The notes under the pieces: model-generated
The model's database searches: none
What the model was told of the DNA's origin: nothing
What the model saw: the letters and a program-made list of their open reading frames with translations, nothing else
Position numbers and translations under genes: made by a program
Shown: positions 44,268 to 51,800 of the stretch, in pieces
Position numbering within the stretch: position 1 is the first letter of the stretch
Layout: the number at the start of each line of letters is the position of its first letter
Assembly: GCF_900188355.1 (NCBI RefSeq)
Contig: NZ_FZNX01000001.1
Location: 667,754 to 731,753, forward strand
Direction of reading: 5' to 3'
Length of the DNA stretch: 64,000 bases
DNA from: Lutibacter flavus
Lineage (GTDB): Bacteria > Bacteroidota > Bacteroidia > Flavobacteriales > Flavobacteriaceae

Positions 44268-44777
44268 TTATATTTTATTCGTTATACAATCCAATAGGAT
44301 TTTTTTAATTCTTTTCATTTTTACTGCAATATGATTTTCTGTTAATCCGGTTATTTCAGCAATTTCTTTATACTTCAATTCTTCTAAATAAAGGATAATG
44401 ATTGATTTATTTTCATTGTTTAATTTTGAGATACAAGAAGTCAAAGCATTATACTTTTCTTGCTGATTATTCTCAATAGGAATTTCGACAGGAATGAATT
44501 GAATAGATTCTAATTGAAGTGTCTTCTTATAAGTTTTCTCTAATTTTTGTTTTGAGCGAAGACAGACATTTAGTGTAATTCTGTAAATCCAAGTGCCAAT
44601 ACTCGAATTGCCTTTAAAAGTTGAAAGAGATTTCCAAATTGCAAAAATTACTTCTTGGAAAAGGTCTTGAGGTTCTAAAGGGGAAACTGCGTAGATTTTA
44701 CAAATTCTATAAATTTTCTCTTTATTATTCTCAAGTAGCTGTTCAAATGTTTCTGTCATTGGTTTTTTATCTTTCAT
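44268..44777 (-). CDS. Cassette-borne ECF-type RNA polymerase sigma factor
   Basis: A 169-residue sigma-70 family protein. Region 2 reads KIYRICKIYAVSPLEPQDLF with QEVIFAIWKSLSTFKGNSS and GTWIYRITLNVCLR; region 4 reads LNNENKSIIILYLEELKYKE with IAEITGLTENHIAVKMKRIK. All parts of a working ECF factor are present. A sigma factor is unusual cargo for a cassette, since it could change expression of many host genes after capture. An alternative start is the ATG at 44759. Confidence 0.9.
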   Translation of the reverse strand: MKDKKPMTETFEQLLENNKEKIYRICKIYAVSPLEPQDLFQEVIFAIWKSLSTFKGNSSIGTWIYRITLNVCLRSKQKLEKTYKKTLQLESIQFIPVEIPIENNQQEKYNALTSCISKLNNENKSIIILYLEELKYKEIAEITGLTENHIAVKMKRIKKILLDCITNKI

Positions 44778-44856
44778 TATTATTCTCTACTTATTTAGTG
44801 ACAAGAGTTTTCGAAATATGACAGATTTTTGAATTTATTTACGGATTTTCTTAAAT

Positions 44857-44992
44857 TACTGGCAACGGTCTAGGCTATGAGTAGTTGCGTGGGTTAGCAC
44901 TTAATTTTGCAAGTACACACCGAGTTGGAAATTCCGCAGGAATTTCCAAAGTAAGCGAGAACAAGCAATTACTTATAGCCATTGTTAGCCAC
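44857..44992 (-). repeat. attC-like site, B family
   Basis: Boxes TACTGGCAAC and GTTAGCCAC (44984). The interior is nearly identical to the B-family site at 39199, with CTATGAGTAGTTGCGTGGG and the GGAAATTCC/GGAATTTCC inner hairpin. Confidence 0.88.
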
Positions 44993-45000
44993 TGACTTTT

Positions 45001-45636
45001 TTATAGTTTAAATTCCGTTATTTTTTCATTCGTGTCAAAAATATTTGGATAATGTTCTTTTATATTTTTAATCATAAATTCTAGAGGCACATCGTCAAAA
45101 TATCCATAATCATCTACATATTCCATAAATCGACTTCCCTCACTATTATATTGTTGTAAAAATGAATTGTTTTCTCCGTCAAAATCCAATGGTTCTACAT
45201 TCAATTTCTCACATAAAGATTTGTTAAATGCAGGTGACATTTTCAACCATTTTTTATCGAGATAGACGTTAACCATTCCGTGTGGTGTCAATTCATTTGA
45301 ACCAAATTTTTCAGTTAATCTTTCGACAGCTATATGATTCTTTACTTTTCCCAAGTGTAGTCTTGCAGGAATTCCTAAAGCACGAAGGCAGGCAATTAAT
45401 ATTATAGATTTTTCCACACAATTACCCGACTGTTTTTCAGCAATGTGGCTCGACTTGTACTTTTCCTTTGAAAGGCTTATGCTGTAAGGGTCATATTTCC
45501 AATCGTCTCTTACTTTAGTATAAATTCCAATTGTCTTTTCTTTATCAGATAGTCTATTAGTTTTAAATTCAGATATCAGATTCTGAACTAATTCATTTTC
45601 AATGTCAAAATAATATGTTGATTCTAAATACTTCAT
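45001..45636 (-). CDS. Transglutaminase-like cysteine protein
   Basis: A 211-residue soluble protein. The transglutaminase-core nucleophile lies in KQSGNCVEKSIILIACLRAL with GIPARL following, and the catalytic His in LTPHGMVNVYLDKKWLKMSP; the Asp is probably the one in YLDKKW. Small stand-alone members act as cysteine proteases or amide ligases; the target is unknown. Cassette boxes GTTAGCCAC (44984) and GTGGCTAAC (45663) pair perfectly. Confidence 0.85.
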   Translation of the reverse strand: MKYLESTYYFDIENELVQNLISEFKTNRLSDKEKTIGIYTKVRDDWKYDPYSISLSKEKYKSSHIAEKQSGNCVEKSIILIACLRALGIPARLHLGKVKNHIAVERLTEKFGSNELTPHGMVNVYLDKKWLKMSPAFNKSLCEKLNVEPLDFDGENNSFLQQYNSEGSRFMEYVDDYGYFDDVPLEFMIKNIKEHYPNIFDTNEKITEFKL

Positions 45637-45662
45637 TTGTAATTAAGACGAATTTCTAGTTT

Positions 45663-45801
45663 GTGGCTAACGTGTTTTTATAAGATTTGTGCGACTGGAA
45701 AATCGGAGATTTTTCGGACGTAGCAAATCGTTTGTTGAATGTTTGTCGGTTCGTAATTTACCTTAAATGTAAGCATAAATTTTATGAGGTGTTGTGTGTA
45801 G
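45663..45801 (-). repeat. attC-like site, A family
   Basis: Boxes GTGGCTAAC and GTTGTGTGTAG (45791), clearly different from each other. The interior is a standard A-family core. Confidence 0.9.
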
Positions 45802-46266
45802 TTATTGATTCATACTTTGTTCAACAAAATCTACTGCCTCATTTATGCTTATCGTAAACATTCCGCCTTTTCCACTGTCAAACGCTTTTTTCCACTCATT
45901 ATAACCATCCAAATAATCAGGCAAATCATTATTAGAACTTTCTAATTCTGTCAAGCTTTTGATAATCGATTCATTTGAAAAAGGTAAATGACCAATTTCC
46001 TCTGAAATTCCGCTTTCTTTTTGAGAATTTTCGATTTTCAATCCTTTTACTGCAATATGAACTACGATTTCTCCTTTGTCATATTTCTCAACTCTCAAAA
46101 TTATTATTCTTGATTTTTCTTCTCCTTTTCGAGTATTGTATTTCCAAATTTGTCCGCTTTTAAGTTCAAAGTTTTTCAAATTAATTTCTGATTTTTTTTT
46201 ATTCTGACCGAATAAACCAAATAGGGAAAATAATAAAATCATAGTGGTTAGTTTAATCTTTTTCAT
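45802..46266 (-). CDS. Secreted protein of unknown function
   Basis: About 154 residues from the ATG at 46266. That start gives a signal peptide (KLTTMILLFSLFGLFGQ) and keeps the gene clear of the array box; the frame also stays open upstream into the box. The mature part is Lys/Glu-rich with WKYNTRKGEEKSRIIILRVE. No family is recognised. Cassette boxes GTTGTGTGT (45791) and ACACACAAC (46292) pair perfectly. Confidence 0.7.
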   Translation of the reverse strand: MKKIKLTTMILLFSLFGLFGQNKKKSEINLKNFELKSGQIWKYNTRKGEEKSRIIILRVEKYDKGEIVVHIAVKGLKIENSQKESGISEEIGHLPFSNESIIKSLTELESSNNDLPDYLDGYNEWKKAFDSGKGGMFTISINEAVDFVEQSMNQ

Positions 46267-46291
46267 TTTATGTTTTGCATCTGTTCGAATT

Positions 46292-46428
46292 ACACACAAC
46301 GGGATTTTATAAGATTTGTGCGACTGGAAAATCGGAGATTTTTCTGCCGTAGCAAATCGTTAGTTGAATGTTTGTCGGTTCGTTATTTAGTTTAAATGTG
46401 AGCATAAATTTTATGAGTTGTTGTGTGT
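46292..46428 (-). repeat. attC-like site, A family
   Basis: Boxes ACACACAAC and GTTGTGTGT (46420) happen to be complementary because the cassettes on both sides use the same box. The interior is a standard A-family core. Confidence 0.9.
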
Positions 46429-46442
46429 TGTGCTTTTTATTC

Positions 46443-46850
46443 TCAGTTAGTCAAGAAATCGATTTCTCCATTATTAATTTCTTTTGTCAATTGTCGTATT
46501 TTTCCATTCTTATCTTTGTAACTCATTACAACTGATTTTCCATCTTTCCATCCTAACAATCTAAACTCATTTTGGGTAATATTAAAGTCCGAGTTGTAAG
46601 ATGCTGGTGTTGATTTCCAATTATCTTTATTGTTTGTCATAAAGGTGATAAAATCTTTCCATTTCTCAGAGTTAATTTTAAGAGTATCAATTTTAAAATC
46701 AGAATATTCCGATTCCACTTTTTGAATTCGTTGAGTTAGAATAAATGGTGAATCTTGATTAATAACCTCATTCAAATCAATTTTATTCTGACAACTTAAA
46801 AAAGTCATCAGGATTATAATAATCGAACTCAAATTTAAATATTTTCTCAT
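46443..46850 (-). CDS. Predicted lipoprotein of unknown function
   Basis: About 135 residues from the ATG at 46850; the frame stays open upstream through the array site but only this start gives a lipoprotein leader (SSIIIILMTFLSCQNK). The mature part ends DKNGKIRQLTKEINNGEIDF. No family is recognised. Cassette boxes GTTGTGTGT (46420) and ACACACAAC (46864) pair perfectly. Confidence 0.7.
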   Translation of the reverse strand: MRKYLNLSSIIIILMTFLSCQNKIDLNEVINQDSPFILTQRIQKVESEYSDFKIDTLKINSEKWKDFITFMTNNKDNWKSTPASYNSDFNITQNEFRLLGWKDGKSVVMSYKDKNGKIRQLTKEINNGEIDFLTN

Positions 46851-46863
46851 TTTTTGTCGCATT

Positions 46864-47002
46864 ACACACAACGTTGATGTATATGGAAAGTTGCGTGTTT
46901 GTGGGCGATGATTTTCCGAAGGTAAATCAGAAGCAAGCAAACGAGCAACTAACATTGGTTTAGCTAAAACTAGCAATTTTTTATATACTGTGTTGGCAAT
47001 AG
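46864..47002 (-). repeat. attC-like site, D-like family
   Basis: Boxes ACACACAAC and GTTGGCAATAG (46992). The interior has GTATATGGAAAGTTGCGTG and the far-side partner TAGCAATTTTTTATATAC. Confidence 0.82.
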
Positions 47003-47007
47003 TATTT

Positions 47008-47379
47008 TTATTCAGTTAGATTTTCCGTTATAGGTTTCAGAGTTTCAATTGTCGGCATTTCTGTAATTTCAAATTCTCCGTCTATTGAGTAAAATTCCAA
47101 TTCAGTCGGCATTAGGTCAGTTCCGAATACAGATATTCCAATCAATTCTCCGTTTTTGCCTTTTCCAGCGTAATCTATTATTAAATTCCCGTTTTGAACT
47201 TCCGAGTCAAATGTTTTTCCAAATATTATAGTCGGACATTTTCCGCAACCACATCTCGCAATAACTTTCAGATTTCCGATTGAATTAGTCCATTCCGATT
47301 TTTCTTTTCCAAACAGATAGGTCAGAAATTCAATTTCGGATTTTGTCAATTCTCTTTTATCTGGAATGCTATATTTCAT
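47008..47379 (-). CDS. Small cytoplasmic protein with a CxCxxC motif
   Basis: A 123-residue protein without a signal peptide. VIARCGCGKCPTIIFG (about residue 45) holds three cysteines in CxCxxC spacing, which could bind zinc; only one such group is present. The rest is beta-rich (IDYAGKGKNGELIGISVFG). I cannot name a family. Cassette boxes GTTGGCA (46992) and TGCCAAC (47419) pair. Confidence 0.7.
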   Translation of the reverse strand: MKYSIPDKRELTKSEIEFLTYLFGKEKSEWTNSIGNLKVIARCGCGKCPTIIFGKTFDSEVQNGNLIIDYAGKGKNGELIGISVFGTDLMPTELEFYSIDGEFEITEMPTIETLKPITENLTE

Positions 47380-47418
47380 TAATCAAATTGTTCACTTTTT
47401 ACGTTCCGTTGATATTAA

Positions 47419-47550
47419 TGCCAACGGGCTTTTATAAGATTTGTGCGACTGGAAAATCGGAGATTTTTCGGACGTAGCAAATCGTTTGTTGAATGTTTGT
47501 CGTTAATATTAGTTCGAATTTAAGCATAAATTTTATAAGTTGTTAGCAGC
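47419..47550 (-). repeat. attC-like site, A family
   Basis: Boxes TGCCAAC and GTTAGCAGC (47542). The interior is a standard A-family core. Confidence 0.9.
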
Positions 47551-47555
47551 CGGCT

Positions 47556-48047
47556 TTATGCATATCCATTTGTTCCGATTGATAAACATTCTCCAGATGA
47601 TAGATTTAATCTAATCGTAAAATAACAATTTCCTCCATCAAATACTGAAATGATTTCTTTTCTCCAATCCGAGTTGAAATCATCACAAAATCGGTTTATC
47701 CAGATTTCTTTTTCTCCTTTTTGATTTAAATATGGAACGTATTGAATTTTATAATTCGTGAGTTTCATTATTCGATACATTTTAGCATATTTTTTCTTTT
47801 CTCCTCGTTTTTTGAATCCCTCATTTACTTGAGTATTATAAATCTCAATATACTCTTGTGTTTTTTTTCCGACAAGTTTAAATTCCTCATCCGATAATTC
47901 AGTCTTTTTAGCATTTTTAGGTAGAACTTTATAAGTCAAAATAAGTTCGTCTAACGTTGATTGTTTTGATAAAATCACATATTCAGATTGTCCTCGACAA
48001 ACTCCTAAATATAAAAGTCCAATTAATATTATGATAGATTTTTTCAT
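47556..48047 (-). CDS. Secreted protein of unknown function
   Basis: A 163-residue protein with a signal peptide (SIIILIGLLYLGVCRGQS). The mature domain has KKYAKMYRIMKLTNYKIQYV and two cysteines near the end (FCDDF and GNCYF) plus a third in GECLSIG. No family is recognised. Cassette boxes GTTAGCAGC (47542) and GCTGCTAAC (48056) pair perfectly. Confidence 0.7.
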   Translation of the reverse strand: MKKSIIILIGLLYLGVCRGQSEYVILSKQSTLDELILTYKVLPKNAKKTELSDEEFKLVGKKTQEYIEIYNTQVNEGFKKRGEKKKYAKMYRIMKLTNYKIQYVPYLNQKGEKEIWINRFCDDFNSDWRKEIISVFDGGNCYFTIRLNLSSGECLSIGTNGYA

Positions 48048-48055
48048 TTCTTCTT

Positions 48056-48187
48056 GCTGCTAACTGAACAATATAAGATTAGGCAGTTTCTAAGTAATAG
48101 CAATAACTCTTGTAAAGTTTACTTAGTTAATAAATGAACTTGAACACATTAGTAGTTTAACTGCTTAATTTTATATATAGTTACCTG
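48056..48187 (-). repeat. attC-like site of a separate family
   Basis: Boxes GCTGCTAAC and GTTACCTG (48180). The interior is unlike the A family but still folds back: AATATAAGATTAGGCAGTT pairs with AACTGCTTAATTTTATAT. Confidence 0.8.
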
Positions 48188-48214
48188 ACGAAGTAAACTT
48201 TTTAAAATAACATT

Positions 48215-48499
48215 ATGAAAACAAAAATAAAAATTAATTGCGACTGTGGGATAAGCCACGAAGTAAATAGAGATAATGAAGCACCTAAGACAGCTATAAG
48301 TATGGGCTGTAATTGGTGTCCGAAATGTGAAGATACGGCCAATGAGTATTATAGAGAATGGTATAATTATACTGACGATGGAGATAGTAACACCAATTAC
48401 GGTGATGATCCAAAGCAATTAATGATGTTTAGTATAGCAGATGACATATTAGAAAATCACGAACCTAAAAAAGAGCCTGTTATTTTAAATTGCAGGTAA
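48215..48499 (+). CDS. Small Cys-rich protein encoded against the array direction
   Basis: A 94-residue protein on the plus strand, opposite to its neighbours. CDCGISHEV near the start and CNWCPKCED further on give CxC and CxxCxxC groups that could bind zinc. The remainder is acidic (TDDGDSNTNYGDDPKQ). A clean ATG, sensible composition and full use of the cassette favour it over the minus-strand frame. The last codons lie in the box CAGGTAAC, and TAA within the box is the stop. Cassette boxes GTTACCTG (48180) and CAGGTAAC (48493) pair perfectly. Confidence 0.7.
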   Translation: MKTKIKINCDCGISHEVNRDNEAPKTAISMGCNWCPKCEDTANEYYREWYNYTDDGDSNTNYGDDPKQLMMFSIADDILENHEPKKEPVILNCR

Positions 48500-48625
48500 C
48501 GGGCTTTTATAAGATTTGTGCGACTGGAAAATCGGAGATTTTTCGGACGTAGCAAATCGTTTATTGAATGTTTGTCGTTTGTTCTAGTTCAAATTTAAGC
48601 ATAAATTTTATGAGTTGTTGGCAAC
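48493..48625 (-). repeat. attC-like site, A family
   Basis: Boxes CAGGTAAC and GTTGGCAAC (48617). The interior is a standard A-family core. Confidence 0.9.
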
Positions 48626-48631
48626 TGGCTT

Positions 48632-49027
48632 TTAATCATTCTGTTTATTCGAACCTTTGCAAACATCTCCTTCTTCAATTCCTATAATCCACTCGTTCAA
48701 TTTTTTTATCCTATTCTCAGTTAGGTTTGTCAAGTACATCCATTTGCACATTGGAAATATGCTTCCATATTCAGATTTGTCAATCGAGGGATATTTCATT
48801 TCAACTTCTGCATCTCTGAAATCGACCCAAATTCGTTGAGCTTTTTTCAGGTTTTGAATAAACAACAAATCGGAATTATATTCTGTCAAAATTTGATTAT
48901 AAATTGAGTTTAATTTGTTATCAGTTTTGACATAATCAATTTTAGCTTTTTCATTCATTTCTCCTTGAGTTTGAGAAATAATCTGTTGTGATGAAATCAG
49001 AATAAATATTATTAAAATCTTTTTCAT
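48632..49027 (-). CDS. LprI/DUF1311-like secreted protein
   Basis: About 131 residues from the ATG at 49027, giving a signal peptide (ILIIFILISSQQIISQ). The mature part has ending motifs of the DUF1311/LprI domain: LNSIYNQILTEYNSDLLFIQ with NLKKAQRIWVDFRDAEVEM. Members include the mycobacterial lysozyme inhibitor LprI. One Cys in FPMCKWM and one in GDVCKGS may form a disulphide. Protection against lysozyme is a hypothesis. Cassette boxes GTTGGCAAC (48617) and GTTGCCAAC (49047) pair perfectly. Confidence 0.82.
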   Translation of the reverse strand: MKKILIIFILISSQQIISQTQGEMNEKAKIDYVKTDNKLNSIYNQILTEYNSDLLFIQNLKKAQRIWVDFRDAEVEMKYPSIDKSEYGSIFPMCKWMYLTNLTENRIKKLNEWIIGIEEGDVCKGSNKQND

Positions 49028-49046
49028 TTGTGTTATTTTTCTGCTT

Positions 49047-49184
49047 GTTGCCAACGGGATTTTATAAGATTTGTGCGACTGAGAAATCGGAGATTTTTCG
49101 GTGGTAGCAAATCGGTTTGTTGAAATGTTTGTTGGTTCGTACTAGTTCAAATTTAAGCATAAATTTTATGAGGTGTTAGGCAAC
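49047..49184 (-). repeat. attC-like site, A family
   Basis: Boxes GTTGCCAAC and GTTAGGCAAC (49175). The interior is an A-family core with small insertions (AATCGGTTTGTTGAAATG). Confidence 0.9.
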
Positions 49185-49185
49185 G

Positions 49186-49974
49186 TTATTTTATATAATT
49201 ATTTAAATCGACCCTAATTTGAGCAATTAAATGAATAATCTCTTGATTCTCAAATATCGAATAATTATCAAGGAGTTTATTCAATTTTTTAATTTGTTTA
49301 TTGACATCTTCAGTAAGGCTATTATCAATAATAATATTGTCAAGTAGTTGTTTTGCCGCAATTAAATTATTAATCGTTAATCTTAATGGATCTTTCTTTT
49401 TTTCGATTAAATTTTTTGATAATTTCCATTCTCCGAGATGCTTTGCACCAATTAAATAATATTTTAATGAATTTATTAAATCATTATTTTGTTTAAAATG
49501 TGCTCCAATCGACATATTGATGTTTCCGAGTGCTAAATTTAAATTAGTGTCAATACCTTTTAGCTTATCCTTATGTTCTATAATTTTTAAAGTCTGTTCA
49601 CTAATTTTCTTCTTTGTAAAACCTTTAATTTTAGCCAATTCATACCTTAAAACACCAAAAGAAAGTAATGCTAAAATTGCTAAAATACTCGTTAAAATAA
49701 CAGCAAATCTCGATTCTTGTCTATTTAGTGCAGAAATAAAGTAATCTTCTTTCGCTCGATAAAATAGTAACTCTTTTTCTAAAGTTTCTTTTGTATTAGT
49801 TGTTCTCGTTAACTCTGAAGATTTCTTATTTAATTCTATAAGAATACTGTCTTGAGTTTTATTTGTTTTCTTTATATCATTTTCCAATTGTTCAATTCTT
49901 TTTGTTAACGGTCCCCTTTGACTAATAGAAATAATAGGTGAAATTAAAAGAAGAATTACTAATATCTTTTTCAT
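49186..49974 (-). CDS. Membrane protein with periplasmic coiled coil and helical-repeat tail
   Basis: A 262-residue protein. A signal peptide (ILVILLLISPIISISQ) is followed by a coiled coil (residues 22-75), one membrane helix (FAVILTSILAILALLSFGVL) and a soluble helical part (LKYYLIGAKHLGEWKLSKN) that resembles a TPR-like bundle. No family is recognised. Cassette boxes GTTAGGCAAC (49175) and GTTGCCTAAC (49989) pair over ten bases. Confidence 0.72.
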   Translation of the reverse strand: MKKILVILLLISPIISISQRGPLTKRIEQLENDIKKTNKTQDSILIELNKKSSELTRTTNTKETLEKELLFYRAKEDYFISALNRQESRFAVILTSILAILALLSFGVLRYELAKIKGFTKKKISEQTLKIIEHKDKLKGIDTNLNLALGNINMSIGAHFKQNNDLINSLKYYLIGAKHLGEWKLSKNLIEKKKDPLRLTINNLIAAKQLLDNIIIDNSLTEDVNKQIKKLNKLLDNYSIFENQEIIHLIAQIRVDLNNYIK

Positions 49975-49988
49975 AGTTTTTTTTTTAT

Positions 49989-50125
49989 GTTGCCTAACGT
50001 GTTAGAATATGAAAAGTTGCGATTTTGAAAGCGCAATTTTCCGATGTTTAAATTTAGTTTTTTTTAAATTAATAAACTTTCAATTTTGTTGAATTTAGCA
50101 ATTTTTTATATGCATGGTTGTATTT
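49989..50125 (-). repeat. attC-like site, D family
   Basis: Boxes GTTGCCTAAC and GTTGTATTT (50117). The interior has AATATGAAAAGTTGCGATT and GCAATTTTTTATATGC. It begins a gene-free stretch. Confidence 0.85.
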
Positions 50126-50520
50126 TAGCGGCTTTACATAATAATTTTAAAAAATAATTCCGTTGCAATTTTCAAATCCGATATAATTTTCAAAATCTGG
50201 AATTTGACATTTTTGTTTTAACTTTTCTTAAAAACTTTTTAGGTTTCAATTTTTTCATTTTGTGTTCCAATAAGTTTTTCGGTTTCAATGCTTAAATCGG
50301 TTGTTATGCTCAACTTTTTGCGTTTCAGTTTGTAATTCCGCCGTTGTGCTAAAATCATTCCGTTTCATTGAGCTTTTCACGTTTCAAATTTCATTTTCCT
50401 ATTTATTTCTAAAATCAAACCGATTCAATTTTTAATTTCATTCGGCTCGTGTGTCAGTCAGTTTAACTTTTTTTACTTAAAAAACTAAAATTGTGGATTT
50501 CAGACCTGAAATCCGCCGTT
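50126..50520 (-). ncRNA. Gene-free cassette 1 with terminal hairpin
   Basis: No gene longer than a few dozen codons is present between boxes GTTGTATTT (50117) and AAATACAAC (50521). Next to the proximal box sits the hairpin GGATTTCAG-AC-CTGAAATCC (about 50489-50509), and the body holds shared pieces such as CGTTGTGCTAAAATCATTCC and CGGTTTCAATGCTTAAATC. The same layout recurs at 50658 and 57937, so a structured RNA or DNA element is suspected; transcription is unknown. Confidence 0.5.
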
Positions 50521-50657
50521 AAATACAACGGTTTAGTGTAACCAAAGATGGCTTTGGTTATCGCAATTTTTCGATTATAAAAATAATAAAATTAGAATTA
50601 AGAAACATTCTATTTAGTGGGAATTGCCAATTTTGGTTAAACATTGTTGCTTGTAGC
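50521..50657 (-). repeat. attC-like site, E family
   Basis: Boxes AAATACAAC and GTTGCTTGTAGC (50646). The interior begins GTGTAACCAAAGATGGC and ends GCCAATTTTGGTTAAACATT. The site at 56643 is related. Confidence 0.82.
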
Positions 50658-51066
50658 AGCTTTGCGTTTTGGTGCTCAAAAATCAGACCGTTGCAATATT
50701 CAATCTGTGATGTTTCTTATATCTTAAATTTATCTTTTAGTTTAATTAATCTTAAAATCTAATCGAGTTTCATCTTACTACTCAGTTAGTTTTCCGATTT
50801 CAATGCTTAAATCTGCTGTTTTGCTCAATTTTCACGTTTCATATAGTAATTCAGTTGTTGTGCTAAAAATCATTCCGCTACAATGAATATTTGCGTTTCA
50901 ATTTATCTTTTGCTTAATTCTCAATTTATTCCAATTTAGTTTCTGTTTGATAGAGTAGAAGAGTGATCAGAATTTTCCCTCATTAATAATTTTTTCACGC
51001 CTCTGTCAGACTAACTATTTTAATCTTAAATGACTAAAATGTGGATTTCAGAAGTGAAATCCGCTG
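50658..51066 (-). ncRNA. Gene-free cassette 2 with terminal hairpin
   Basis: Boxes GTTGCTTGTA (50646) and TACAAGCAAC (51068) pair. No gene is supported. The proximal hairpin is GGATTTCA-GAAG-TGAAATCC, and the shared TTGTGCTAAAAATCATTCC and CCGATTTCAATGCTTAAATC pieces of cassette 1 are present. It is clearly a relative of cassette 1. Confidence 0.5.
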
Positions 51067-51203
51067 TTACAAGCAACGTGATTTTATATGATTTGTGCGA
51101 CTGGAAAATCGGAGATTTTTCGGTTGTAGCAAATCGTTAGTTGAATGTTTGTCGTTTGTGTTAGTTTAAATGTAAGCATAAATTATATGAGGTGTTGGCT
51201 AAC
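51067..51203 (-). repeat. attC-like site, A family
   Basis: Boxes TTACAAGCAAC and GTTGGCTAAC (51194). The interior is an A-family core (ATATGATTTGTGCGACTGG). Confidence 0.9.
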
Positions 51204-51208
51204 GTTTT

Positions 51209-51622
51209 TTATTTTATTATTCCAATTCCGATAAATAAAATCGCAACAATTATTATTAAAAGTCCAAATGAAAATAATTTGTCAGACATTTTTACTTGCG
51301 GGTTTTTTGCTCCGAAAGAATCATTAATCTCATCAGAATATCTTAAGTAAAGAATAAAGTCTCTGTTATGAATCATAAAACTAATTTTCTTAAAAACTCG
51401 GTCAAAAACCCAATAAATTATTGGTGCTAAAAATCCTAAAAACATAATCCTATCATTCTTGAATTCGGGTTTAGTAATGTTTAGTCCATAAAGACCAATT
51501 GAAAATAATCCAATACAAATCAACCAAGTAATTTTTGGATTCATCCATTTCTTTTTTCGAGTGTAAAGAATAAAGAAACTTACTCCTAGTGCAATTCCAA
51601 TTCCGATTATACTATTGTCCAT
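51209..51622 (-). CDS. Small membrane protein of unknown function
   Basis: A 137-residue protein with four hydrophobic segments, such as IIGIGIALGVSFFILYT at the start and LFSFGLLIIIVAILFIGIGI at the end, and a polar middle (DRVFKKISFMIHNRDF). No family is recognised. Cassette boxes GTTGGCTAAC (51194) and GTTAGCCAAC (51666) pair over ten bases. Confidence 0.7.
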   Translation of the reverse strand: MDNSIIGIGIALGVSFFILYTRKKKWMNPKITWLICIGLFSIGLYGLNITKPEFKNDRIMFLGFLAPIIYWVFDRVFKKISFMIHNRDFILYLRYSDEINDSFGAKNPQVKMSDKLFSFGLLIIIVAILFIGIGIIK

Positions 51623-51665
51623 TATAATGTCTCATTCTTTATTCTAGCTGTTTTTTTTCTTAAAT

Positions 51666-51800
51666 GTTAGCCAACGAGTTTTTATAAGATTTGTGCGATT
51701 GGAAAATCGGAGATTTTTCTGCCGTAGCAAATCGTTTGTTGAATGTTTGTCGTTTGTGTTAGTTCAAATTTAAGCATAAATTTTATGAGTTGTTGTGTGT
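51666..51800 (-). repeat. attC-like site, A family
   Basis: Boxes GTTAGCCAAC and GTTGTGTGT (51792). The stop codon of the pentapeptide gene lies inside this site. Confidence 0.9.

Noticed and set aside
46851..46976. An N-terminal extension of the 46443 lipoprotein to 46976
   Set aside because: The extension is translated from the attC-like site itself, and only the ATG at 46850 gives a lipoprotein leader.
48149..48418. A minus-strand frame of 89 codons in the reverse cassette
   Set aside because: Its product is dominated by hydrophobic residues complementary to the acidic plus-strand protein, it runs out across the box into the neighbouring site, and the plus-strand frame has better composition and motif content.
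50117..51077. Genes in the two gene-free cassettes
   Set aside because: All six frames are broken by stops every few dozen codons, while short nucleotide blocks are shared between the cassettes irrespective of frame.
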